A stretch of DNA of 64,000 nucleotides from Axinella damicornis (taxonomy: Eukaryota; Porifera; Demospongiae; Axinellida; Axinellidae), in the NCBI GenBank assembly GCA_963931865.1, contig OZ007516.1:11954613-12018612 (forward strand), written 5' to 3'. A program made the position numbers and the translations under genes. The notes below the pieces were generated by a model. That model saw nothing but the letters and a program-made list of their open reading frames with translations. It had not been told where the DNA came from and made no database searches. Of this stretch, positions 56,793 through 64,000 are shown in pieces; within the stretch, counting starts at the first letter, position 1; each line of letters begins with the position of its first letter.

Positions 56793-59700
56793 CAATATGC
56801 CAGCAGGATGGACTGGAGAGTTCGACACCTCCAGCAGCAACTCGCAACCTCTGAGCAAGTAAGGCTAACCTCAGGACTCCATTCCCTGGTTTTGTCTGCT
56901 CACTGCCACTGCAATAGGGTAAATACATGTGGTTGGGAGGGTGGAAATATTTGCTTGAGCGGAAACACATGGACCTGGGCTAGTGGCATATCCACAGAAG
57001 TGCACGATGACAAGGGAAGCTGATCATTAGGTATCCAGGGCAAGTGATGTCACTGTGTACATGTATATGCACGTTTTTGCAGGACTCTGCTGCTGTGGAC
57101 GACCAACTGAAAGTGAAGACTGCAGAACTCACCGCCAAGGTATGTACGTATGTGACCTCATTCACAGGGCAGTTAAGCATGTACAGCTTATGACGCTTGT
57201 ACATTCACATGAGTGTAGTGAAACTACTACAGTACCTGAGTAGTTTTCTAAGCTCACTTCTGATTGATTCACTTAGGTCACTTACGTCATACAGTGCATA
57301 CTTAGGGTATATTATGGCAGGTTAGGGTGTAGTTTATATTGTTATATAGCCAATAGAATTGAAGCTTTGAAAACCACTCCGGGATAGCTCTGAAACTAGG
57401 AAGGTGATTCCATTTCCTGTCCATACTGATGTGACCTTTTGGTTGAGTAAAGCATGGAATTTGTGCACTGAATTGTTGGGCTGCCTCTGCACATGCTTGT
57501 CACTTTACATAAGCTGGTCATGCCTGTGTCATATACGTACATAATTATTGCTGACATATTTAAGTGATGATGTAATGTAATCGTTGTGTGCTGTTTGTCT
57601 TCCTCACTGCGCAGCTAGCTGAGGTTGAAAGGATGAGAAAGGAGGATGATTTGAGATTTCAGAAGAGTTATGAGGTGTGTGTATGTTGCATGTACATCTG
57701 AATTAACCACCCTATGACCTTGAGAAGAAAGAACTGTAAGCTCTGATGGCATGCCGTCATTTGTAGCTTTATGTTCAATGTTGTAGATTTCGGTTTTAAT
57801 TCTTCCCTCCTTCCCTCCCTCTCTCTCTCCTTCCTTGTCTCCCCTTTCCCTCCTTCCCCCTCCTTCCCTCCCTCTCTCTCCTTCCTTGTCTCCCCTTTCC
57901 CTCCCTCCCCCTCCCTCCTTCCCTCCTCTCTCTGTTAGCAAATGGAATTGGATGTCCAGATAGCACGTCAGCGGGAATGTACTCTGGAGCAGCAAGTGAG
58001 AAGCTAAGAATAATACCTTGCAAGAAAACCCAGTTGAAAGGAAAAGTTGGTATAATTATTCCTATACAACAACCTCTATTTCATTCCTGAAGTAAATGCT
58101 AGACCTTAAATCAATGTATGCAGGTCAAACATGACAAAGAGTTTGCCAGTGTAGTTGTGTCAGAACTTGGCCTCAATCAACCCAACCAAGGAACACCGGA
58201 CTGAGATGACAAGAATTCTTGTTGTAGAGTCTTGAAACATGACGATTGCAAAGTACACTTTCTTGGAGAAGGATGGAGCTTTCAGATCCTACGTTAATGC
58301 TTACCGTCTCAAGCAGGTGGTTGCTGTATGCCTGAGGTCCACTTTGCTGATATGTAGATCAGTTGCTGTTAGCTTATTGCATAGTCATGTCTAAACACAT
58401 CATAGATCCCAAACAAAACCGGCTCCGTACATGCAAAGGAGAACAGCAATTTTCTTCAGTCTGACACACTAGTCAGCCATGAAGCATGAGATTGGACTAA
58501 CCCCAGATTTGATTTGGTACTTGTCTCTCTCTTTCTTACCATTTCGTCAGCTCATGAAAATGGAGAGCGAAAGCAAGAGCAGTTTAGCAGCTGAAACAGC
58601 AGAACTGCAGTAAGCAATACTCATTTGTGTTGTCATTGCTCATTTTTGGTTATGTCACTGTGTGATGTGGTGTCGCAATGACAATTCTCTGGGTTCTCCT
58701 CTTCTAGCTTAGCTGTGGAACAGTACCCAGCTGGCATAAGACATCTAGGTTGTGGGTCTGGGGTGGGAAAATCATCTGTATACATAAGGGGTATGTACAT
58801 TTGTATGTACAATACTGAGCTAGAGTTTGTATATGTACGTATAATTATGTGTGCAACTTAAGGAATTCAATCATTCCTCTCCCCTCCTGCAATAATTTCC
58901 AAGGGAAAGAGAATGCCTTTTGACAACCAAGTGGTGTGATGTCACATGCTTAGAACTTCATGATTAGTGTTAAAAATCGTACTGTATAGGTTGCGAGAAG
59001 TGAGGAAAGAGAATGCTCGGCTAAGGACCAAGATCCAATGCCAGGCTGTGTGGCCATCAGGTACACTCATTCATTATCATGTGCATGGTTCAACATATCG
59101 CTCAACCCCAAGAACCACTGATTAGAGTGGATAAACGGTATCACATTTATAGTAAGCTCAAAACCATTACCAGCTGGAATTGAGTAATTGTATGCATTTG
59201 AGCACTGCAATTGCCATAACCTTTGATCTCTACTTCACCAACCAGAGAGCACAAGTTTGGTGACAGACGGATCAGGATTTGTGACGGGGGTGGCCCTGCA
59301 CCAAATGAGGCAGGAGAAGCAGATGCTTGCACGGCAGAATGATCAGCTAAAAAGCAGAGTGCAGAAGCTTAAGGACGAGTTCATAGCTGAGAGGGAGAAG
59401 TTGAATGGAGTGAGGTATGTGTTATTAGACTGGCACAGTCTACTTATGCACTCTTGCTAGCGTATGTAACTATAGTAGGCTTACCTGCGATGAAGGAGAC
59501 TCTTCTGAGAGTGGAAACAGATGAAAGAAGCCACATAGAAGACAGTGAAATGGTGCCATGTGCTGTAGATAGTGTCTTCCTTGTGCATAGCGAGCGTTCC
59601 ATCAAAGGTGTTGAACCGTACATATCTGCCTCGTGCAGCATGCGTACGGTGGCAATGTGCTTGTTGCAAGTTACGTATGCAAACACTCAAGGTGGTGGAG

Positions 59701-60488
59701 GCCTGATACAAGCAAGCATGAGGTAATTGTCTTCATGCACACCTCATATATAATTATTGCAGGGAAGAGCTCAAGAGGTACAGAGACCAACGAAACATCT
59801 TCCGTGCTAAGTACCAGGGCCTCAAGGCTGATTGCAAGTGTGGGGCTGTGAATTCTGACCAGCAAGATGGTAGGTACAATGGTACAATAGCTATATAAAC
59901 ATATACAACCTATGACAATGCCAATGGAAATACTGTAACAGTCTTGTATTGTATTATGTAGCTATACCTCTCTACCTCTTGGTCATCTGTACTTGCCACC
60001 AAGATTTACTAGTATCCTGACTGCCTTTTTGCATACTGCTTACTCCCTCAGATATGAACTCCAACCCTGCACCCCCTCAGTCCACCTCCAGTGCCTTATC
60101 ACAACCCTCCAGCATCTTTGCAAAACCCTCCCGCGCCTTCGCACAACCCTCCAGTGCCTTCTCACAACCCTCAACTGACAGCATCGCTCTAGAAAAGCTT
60201 CCCTCCCCTAAAGCACCTCGGAGGTCCATTCTCTCTTTCAACCCTGACAGGGACCTTCAACCTGAAAGGAGGAGACCTTTCACAAGGGCAGACCCACTAG
60301 CAGATCCCATCATTCCAAAACCGGTTGCAGTAAGGAAAGAAGAAGCTGTTGTATCTAGTGAACCAGAGAACGTAGTGCCACTGGAGCCTCGTAGGGTGAG
60401 AGGTAACCGTGAGTTTATTTGGGAGCAGACACTCCTTGAAGGTTCTGAGGAGGTTGAGACAGAGCCACAAGATTGCAAACAACAGTAG
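33686..60488 (+). CDS. CENPE: CENP-E-like kinesin-7, 55 exons, ~1,479 residues
   Basis: Plus-end-directed mitotic motor that in animals carries chromosomes on spindle microtubules and acts at kinetochores. Motor exons: 33686-33735, 34932-35029, 35866-35955, 36441-36559, 37055-37108, 37425-37484, 37836-37917, 38136-38269, 38460-38596, 39089-39218, 39396-39443; all phases agree. [16 protein letters not shown] opens it; P-loop GQTSSGKT is at residues 86-93, switch I NEQSSRSH at 195-202, switch II DLAGSE at 233-238, and [12 protein letters not shown] follows. [10 protein letters not shown] is the kinesin-7 neck. Exons 39533-39616, 39925-39951, 40134-40169 and 40570-40656 are neck coil; 41999-42178 has KRRVTF near residue 448; 42661-42783 precedes the stalk. 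The six-exon cassette is 43754-43801, 44174-44239, 44361-44417, 44961-45020, 45685-45762, 46047-46121, repeated at +2753/2754 steps (see array). Then come 56127-56189, 56506-56553, 56793-56858, 57083-57139, 57615-57674, 57939-57995, 58551-58609, 58990-59060, 59246-59414, 59763-59869 and 60052-60488 (TAG). The tail is Ser/Pro-rich and basic. It is shorter than vertebrate CENP-E (about 2,700). No stops or frameshifts found; small stalk exons could be missed. Confidence 0.82.
33788..33905 (-). mobile_element. degenerate tRNA-derived SINE in kinesin intron 1
   Basis: On the minus strand GGGCCAGTGGCTCAGTTGTT starts a tRNA-like head similar to that at 18917; the B box is decayed. CTCTCTCTCAAATCGC follows as in the foldback SINE tail. 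Confidence 0.5.
33966..34377. mobile_element. 412-bp TIR element in kinesin intron 1
   Basis: CAGGAGCTTATGAGCGGCGA and its exact inverse TCGCCGCTCATAAGCTCCTG bound the element; the TIR extends about 40 bp through AGCCGCGAAGGAGCGTG. TCTAAAT flanks both ends (7-8 bp duplication), consistent with hAT. No transposase. Confidence 0.85.
34609..34820. mobile_element. foldback MITE, 212 bp
   Basis: TAGCCTTGTTCCCAGG and CCTGGGAACAAGGCTA bound it; inner words GGCTAACTTTAG and CTAAAG are also inverted. It lies in intron 1 of the kinesin. Confidence 0.8.
35531..35830. mobile_element. 300-bp TIR element in kinesin intron 2
   Basis: TACCGTAGTCGCGCGTTATT and AATAACGCGCGACTACAGTA are inverted ends, extending through AGGCGCAT/ATGCGCCT. 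The terminal TA may be the target duplication. Internal direct repeats of CTTATAGGCGCAT are seen. Confidence 0.85.
36543..36590 (+). promoter_or_regulatory. 24-bp tandem duplication giving two identical splice donors
   Basis: The 24 bp covering the end of motor exon 4 and its donor (ATTGACAAG/GTATGTG) is repeated exactly. Both donors (cuts after 36559 and 36583) are in phase 0, so use of the second adds eight residues (VCVTYIDK) to the motor without a frame change. Confidence 0.85.
37640..37835. repeat. 36-bp CT-rich minisatellite next to an acceptor
   Basis: About four copies of CCCTCCCTTCCTTACCATCC plus CTTTGCTCCTCTCTCT run up to the acceptor of motor exon 7 and serve as a very long pyrimidine tract. 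Confidence 0.9.
38021..38084. mobile_element. foldback MITE in kinesin intron 7
   Basis: TAGCATCATTCCCAGGCCTC and GAGGCCTGGGAAGGAGGGTA; inner CGCC/GGCG pairing around ATTTTATCTCG. Confidence 0.75.
38310..38342. repeat. poly-G run (~33 nt) in kinesin intron 8
   Basis: Uninterrupted G tract about 40 nt after the exon 8 donor. Confidence 0.9.
39236..39343. repeat. two poly-G runs (~32 and ~47 nt) in kinesin intron 10
   Basis: G tracts at 39236-39267 and 39297-39343 are separated by 29 nt of mixed sequence, and begin 17 nt after the exon 10 donor. They would form strong RNA G-quadruplexes in the pre-mRNA. Confidence 0.9.
40751..41791. mobile_element. ~1.04-kb TIR element in kinesin intron 15
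   Basis: TACCGTAGTGTACGTATTAA at the left and GATACGTACACTACGGTA at the right are inverted ends. Subterminal GTGGGCGCTAGATGCGTA and GGGCGCTTGATCCGT repeats and an inner inverted pair, AAGGTTACGGGTACCC (40978) and GGGTACCCGTAACCTT (41582), are present. No transposase frame. Confidence 0.8.
42104..42115 (+). other. RVTF motif: PP1 docking / Aurora-type site in the kinesin
   Basis: Exon 16 encodes KRRVTF with Thr at about residue 450. Human CENP-E has the equivalent KRRVTW, where the Thr is phosphorylated by Aurora kinases and overlaps the PP1 docking motif. The match in position (after the neck coil, before the stalk) and sequence supports orthology. Confidence 0.75.
42862..43120. mobile_element. 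259-bp hAT-like MITE in kinesin intron 17
   Basis: CAGTGTTCTCGCTA and TAGCGAGAACACTG are perfect TIRs, and ACTGCAAG is duplicated exactly at 42854-42861 and 43121-43128. Internal GCACCATTTGGAT repeats. Confidence 0.92.
43145..43452. repeat. CT-rich minisatellite CCTCCCTCTCTTCCTCC
   Basis: About 18 degenerate copies of a 17-20 bp pyrimidine unit end exactly where the cassette array begins. Confidence 0.9.
43454..55874 (+). repeat. tandem array of a 2.75-kb six-exon cassette, 4.5 copies
   Basis: Copies start at 43454 (2,753 bp), 46207, 48961, 51715 (2,754 bp each) and 54469 (truncated at 55874). Exon and intron are equally conserved; only a few single-base differences per kilobase are visible. 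Each full copy holds six exons of 48, 66, 57, 60, 78 and 75 nt, all phase 0-0, so every copy adds 128 residues of heptad-like coil: [109 protein letters not shown]. Start points: copy 2 exons 46507, 46927, 47114, 47715, 48439, 48801; copy 3 49261, 49681, 49868, 50469, 51193, 51555; copy 4 52015, 52435, 52622, 53223, 53947, 54309; copy 5 54769, 55189, 55376 only. Each copy also carries a foldback element around 45050-45400 (copy 1). Confidence 0.97.
55875..56126. other. unique sequence at the array breakpoint
   Basis: Copy 5 stops after TTTGTTGAA. Exons equivalent to LAETERM and QMALDF are absent here and the next exon is a diverged sixth cassette exon at 56127. Confidence 0.7.
56750..56792. 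repeat. CA microsatellite forming a splice acceptor
   Basis: (CA)n runs straight into the acceptor CACACAG before the exon QYASRMDW; there is no ordinary pyrimidine tract. Confidence 0.85.
57800..57936. repeat. CCCTCCTTCC pyrimidine tract before an acceptor
   Basis: Low-complexity CT-rich repeat leading into the acceptor at 57938. Confidence 0.85.
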
Positions 60489-61756
60489 TGGATATGTGTG
60501 ACTGCTCGTGTAAGAAGTTGGTACTTGATGTTGTGTTATGTATAGTTGTCTCAAATTAGTTACTGTACAGTAACTCAGCCCAAGTGTGTTTGTGCAACTA
60601 CTTAGAAGTGAATTATAATTTTTGTCAAGGCCTATAGATAGGCCCACCGATCTGCTCCCAGTGGTTCTAAATCTATGATGCCAGCATATGCATGCTACAG
60701 GGAATTTCCCTAAAAAGGTGTGATCACTTATCATGTAAGAATTTGTCTGTTGCCATGGGCACAATCTGTATTACAAACTTCTTTTACCTAGATCAGTCCC
60801 TTCATTGAATGATTTATCCACAAAAGGTTCTAATGAGGAATGAAGATCAGAGAATAGGTTGCTGGCCAGAGGCAGTACTCTAAACAGTGCATGCGCATTG
60901 ACAAACTTGTGGATAACTTCTGACTAGACTCATTCCTAGACCTTCCATCCAGTACATCGCTTCCAGTATAGTGCGATACTAAAATCGATCTGTGCTGTGG
61001 TTGGTTGGGTCTGGGTGTGGTTAGAGTTACAAATGGTAGCTGTGTGCAATTGGGAGCATGACATAATTATGTTTAGAGGTCTACAAGCTAGAAATGACTA
61101 TAATTATCATAACAGCTGCATGTGGGTGTGAGAAAGAGTTAAATTTTATGCACATAACTAGGCCTGTGCTAGTTTCTTCCAGGTGGTGCTTTCCCCCAAC
61201 CTGACAACCACCAAACCAAGCAAGTTACACATGCAGCTAAACACACCCACATGTGTGCCTAGTCCAAATGCTGCTGAGGTTATCCCCCAAAATTGATGTC
61301 CTGGATGAACATGACCCTGCATGATGCCTCACGAAACTCGAGGAAAGATGCCTCATAGCAACCATGGATTTGCACTGTAAGCTTATTGAGTATTGCCATG
61401 GATCCATGATTGGTTCATATGAAGGTCCATGGCTACCATTACTATAGGCATTAGACAATCCACTGCTGAATCCACAAATGGCACTATACAATAACAGTGA
61501 AAGTTCACACACAATAATACTGAATGTAGCTAGGCATGCAACGCACGACATCGTATCATTATTATAGTGTTCAGACCTTTCTCACCATAGATAACAGAGC
61601 AGGAGATTATCTGTCTGCTACTATAATAACCCATAGTGTAAACGTTTCAGTTCTGCGTAGTAGAATCTCGTATACTGCGAGCTATAAATAATTGGCGCAA
61701 GACATCAGCTAGCTATACACTAGACTGTCTGCTTTATAGTGATTTTTGCGAGTTAA
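60489..61756. other. kinesin 3' region and spacer; no gene seen
   Basis: No canonical AATAAA was found soon after the stop codon. Open frames here lack coding character. Confidence 0.4.
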
Positions 61757-61803
61757 CAATTCTATCAAACGAGCTCGCGCTCGCCACCGCAACGATTTCT
61801 GAA

Positions 61804-62285
61804 ATGGCCAAAGAAGTACCAATTCCACCCTGGGGCCCAAAATGTGGAAGTCTATTTGGAACCTGTCACTGAACTCCAGCAGGTAGCCGAGGTAAAGTCT
61901 ATAGCCTACAGAAGCGACCTTGACACTGATTACAAAAATCCAGCTGACACCCATGCAACGTCAGCTATGGAACATCGACGCATCCGATCAATACAAAGGC
62001 GAATTCTTCGTCCATTTGAACTCCGTTCGCACGTCCGCCTTGACTGCACCCGAGCAGGACGGGGGCAACAGCTACATAGACGTACAGGGCAACCGATGGG
62101 AGAACGGAGGTATTCAGGTGTGGGTGTTCGAGTCCGTCGGAGATCCAGCCAACAGTATATGGCGTCTAAGGAATTTCAAGACTAATTTCTATCTGTGCTA
62201 CCAACCTGGACCCCCAGGAGTTCCGATAATCGCTGTTCTTGATCCGCAGCAGAGGTCAGAATGGAAGGTGATTGTGGTGGAGTAG
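61804..62285 (+). CDS. small beta-trefoil (ricin-B-like) protein
   Basis: The exon 61944-62285 encodes LTPMQRQLWNIDASDQYKGE, then SYIDVQGNRWENGGIQVWVF, SIWRLRNFKTNFYLCYQPG and SEWKVIVVE to a TAG stop. Repeated L-x-[VD]-x-G, Q-x-W and W-x-[LI]-x-N patterns are those of beta-trefoil carbohydrate-binding folds, about 114 residues here. A 52-nt intron (61892-61943, donor GAG/GTAAAG, acceptor AATCCAG, branch-like CTGAT) would join it in phase to VEVYLEPVTELQQVAE upstream. An attractive start, ATG at 61804 (MAKEVPIPPWGPK), is one base out of frame with that segment, so the 5' end is unresolved: a further exon, an error or a frameshift. Function (lectin-like binding) is inferred. Confidence 0.55.
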
Positions 62286-62379
62286 CCGGACAGCAATGGA
62301 CTGAAACAAGCTAATTAGGAGCGAGTGTCAAGGATAGGAGTTTATTGTATCTGAACTTGAATATTTTTTTCCCAGAAAA

Positions 62380-62571
62380 TAATTTTCAATGCCGCCGGGA
62401 TTACATACATTCGCGCGAACCGTTCTTGCAAAGACCTAATTATTACCGGTGTCACAGCGGATCCGATCCCCCCGAAAATCTGATCCGGGCCGGATCCGAT
62501 CTACTAGCGAATCCGATCCTACCTTAGCGGCTTCGCCAGCCTTGTTCCAACTTCCCAGGCCCCGCCCGCGC
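62380..62571. repeat. GCGGATCCGATC-rich dispersed repeat
   Basis: GGATCCGATC words recur several times between 62457 and 62518, in a CpG-rich block that continues into the palindrome at 62572. Confidence 0.5.
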
Positions 62572-62629
62572 CTAGTCTGGCGAAGCCAGCCCCTCGCACG
62601 CGTGCGAGGGTCTGGCTTTGCCAGACTAG
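62572..62629. mobile_element. 58-bp near-perfect palindrome (minimal MITE)
   Basis: CTAGTCTGGCGAAGCCAG on the left, CTGGCTTTGCCAGACTAG on the right and CCCTCGCACGCGTGCGAGGG at the centre. It is almost fully self-complementary. Confidence 0.9.
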
Positions 62630-63240
62630 CCCGCGCGCGCCCAGCTTTTCTGAAAGCTGGTAGTCGTTTTTGTAGTACGCCGCGCGATTTTCTCATGCGT
62701 ACATACGTACCTACGTAAGTATAGGGGCGTGACCTTCGAAGGCATGTCTTCCATACTCAGAGTAAAGCAGTTGCTGTGTAAGAATTTACGGGTGTTTGCA
62801 ACTATTCATACCTTTCGTGTGGCTGGCATTGTGCGGACACGTCGTCTGAACTCTTTGAGAGGCACTGAAGACTTGTGGACTGACAGAAGAACTCAGGGTG
62901 GCCTGTTTTCAACAGGCTGCTGTAATCGTACAGTTCAGCAATTATACCTGAACAAGGTGAATTGTTCTTGACCTGTTTTCAGCACGGTTCCATCGGCTAT
63001 AGCTACAACCCGTATAAATGGTACTGGTGGAGACAAAGTAGAATATTCTATTTAGAGCTCGCTGGAAGATTGCATACCGGGGCAAACTGACAAGACTTTG
63101 AAAGCATATCCCTTCAACCCTGCAAAAGGGAGAGGGACACAGAAGGAGAAAGGGAGGAGGGGAGGGACAGAAGAAGGGGAGGGGGCAGGAACTAGAAGAG
63201 CACACACCTGCAAGAAATATTACATGCTGTTCTTATCCCT
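62630..63240. other. no gene recognised
   Basis: The 80-codon frame at 62729-62971 (VKQLLCKNLRVFATIHTFRV) has no recognisable family and does not match the N-terminus of NAA15. GGGAGG repeats lie at 63128-63190. Confidence 0.35.
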
Positions 63241-63247
63241 TCTGCAG

Positions 63248-63348
63248 AGACACTGGCAATGAAAGGGCTGATCCTGAACTGTGTGGGTCGCAAGGAAGAA
63301 GCATATGAGCATGTGAGGAGGGGACTCAAGAACGACATCAAGAGCCAG
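63248..63348 (+). CDS. NAA15: NAA15 (NatA auxiliary subunit) exon
   Basis: After acceptor TTCTGCAG a phase-1 exon reads [20 protein letters not shown] then [14 protein letters not shown], the second TPR helix pair of NAA15, which anchors the NatA N-terminal acetyltransferase to the ribosome. The next six bases GTCTGT would encode V-C, exactly what the family has next (before W-H-V), yet they also look like a weak donor; afterwards the match stops. Neither the first exon nor the following TPR exon is visible in the window. It may be a true exon whose neighbours lie outside, or a fragment broken just after V-C. Confidence 0.6.
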
Positions 63349-63619
63349 GTCTGTATCCCTAGTAACTGCAAGGAGCCAGGAGCATGGGACTCAATTGCAC
63401 GAGACTCACTGCTATAGTTTAAATTATGGTCGCGGCTTTGGCCGGCGGAAGCCTCAAGGTGGAAACTTTGGATGTAGCTAGCTACGCGCTCGTAAGTCAG
63501 AATCCCAGCAACGCCATTTTTCCTCCTCAAAAAACTGGTACGGCCATGGCCGTACCGGCCGTACCGGTGGCGCCGGCCCTGCTCTAGTGTGACCCATGTA
63601 CTGTCGGAGGTGGGGACGT

Positions 63620-63688
63620 ATGCTCGCGAGCCAGCCTCTCGCCACACCCCTTTAGTGGGTGTGGCGAGAGGCTGGCCCCGCGAGACTA
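63620..63688. mobile_element. hairpin MITE
   Basis: GCCAGCCTCTCGCCACACCC and GGGTGTGGCGAGAGGCTGGC are perfect 20-bp arms around CTTTAGT, with CTCGCGA and CGCGAG outside. Terminal AGTCTCGCG is shared with the elements at 28741 and 29280. Confidence 0.85.
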
Positions 63689-64000
63689 GAAGGATCTGGA
63701 ACCCGATTGAGTTTGCTTCTGAGGTTCGAGACATTAGTAGTTGAAAGGTGACGATGGAGAAGGAGGAACTGCCCTGGCTAGTCATCCAAAACAAATTCAA
63801 TGTGGTTGAGATACTCTGAGGTGCCTAGGTATGCTGGCTATTTACTTGGCATAATTATTTGTTGTGACCTGTTTACTGTGGTATTAAATATTAATACTAA
63901 AGCATTTCTCCAAGGATAGGGAGAGTAGAAGTAGTGAACGAACTCTGTGGATGACTTGTTGCTCTGGGTTTGCTACGGTATCAACTACACTGATGGCTCC
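63689..64000. other. no gene seen to window end
   Basis: Short frames only; no NAA15 continuation (expected C-W-H-V-Y-G-L) is visible. Confidence 0.4.

Larger units (their letters stand above)
56127..57995 (+). repeat. older, diverged copy of the same exon cassette
   Basis: Six exons repeat the cassette order with shifted start: [114 protein letters not shown]. Introns are largely unalignable to the array by eye while the exons stay similar, so this is an ancient duplicate that predates the recent amplification. Confidence 0.9.

Noticed and set aside
33686..60488. Calling the gene a kinesin-1 or kinesin-4 family member
   Set aside because: The [10 protein letters not shown] neck and the RVTF site after it fit kinesin-7/CENP-E better.

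Overview
The window is metazoan nuclear DNA. Genes are split by many short GT-AG introns, and there is animal domain content (CENP-E-type kinesin, axonemal dynein heavy chain, TRIM with filamin and NHL repeats). Space between genes is crowded with small palindromic DNA transposons, simple repeats and broken gene pieces. The short introns and the many copies of a foldback element ending TAGCCTCGTTCCCAGG suggest a marine invertebrate, most likely a sponge; this organism call is an inference from style, not from a marker gene.

The one large gene that looks intact is a plus-strand kinesin-7 (CENP-E-like) at 33686-60488. I could follow 55 exons with consistent phases, giving about 1,479 residues: N-terminal motor, a short neck, a conserved RVTF phosphatase-docking/Aurora-type site, a long coiled-coil stalk and a Pro/Ser-rich basic tail. 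Its stalk holds the main discovery: a 2.75 kb cassette of six phase-0 exons (128 codons) repeated head to tail four and a half times at 43454-55874 with almost no divergence, followed by an older, diverged copy of the same cassette. A tiny one-exon membrane protein (33178-33336, minus) lies head to head with it.

1-33 kb is mostly a gene graveyard: a mitochondrial aspartyl-tRNA synthetase relic (minus, 3.6-7.4 kb) with two nonsense codons and a frameshift; an F-box fragment (8.3-8.8 kb); a degraded non-LTR retrotransposon (9.7-10.6 kb); several isolated exon-like segments; a RING/B-box/NHL TRIM relic (22.9-23.6 kb, plus) and a second TRIM relic with filamin repeat (32.3-32.9 kb, minus); Roc-COR-like exons (30.0-30.8 kb, minus); and two intact exons of an outer-arm-type dynein heavy chain (31.4-32.0 kb, minus). 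Interspersed are TIR transposons with visible target-site duplications, foldback MITEs, tRNA-like SINEs and long minisatellites.

Downstream of the kinesin are a small beta-trefoil (ricin-like) protein gene (61.8-62.3 kb) and a lone exon of the NatA auxiliary subunit NAA15 (63.25 kb). The segment does not encode one joint pathway. Its interest lies in rapid exon-cassette amplification inside a mitotic motor and in the density of pseudo-exons and mobile elements around it.
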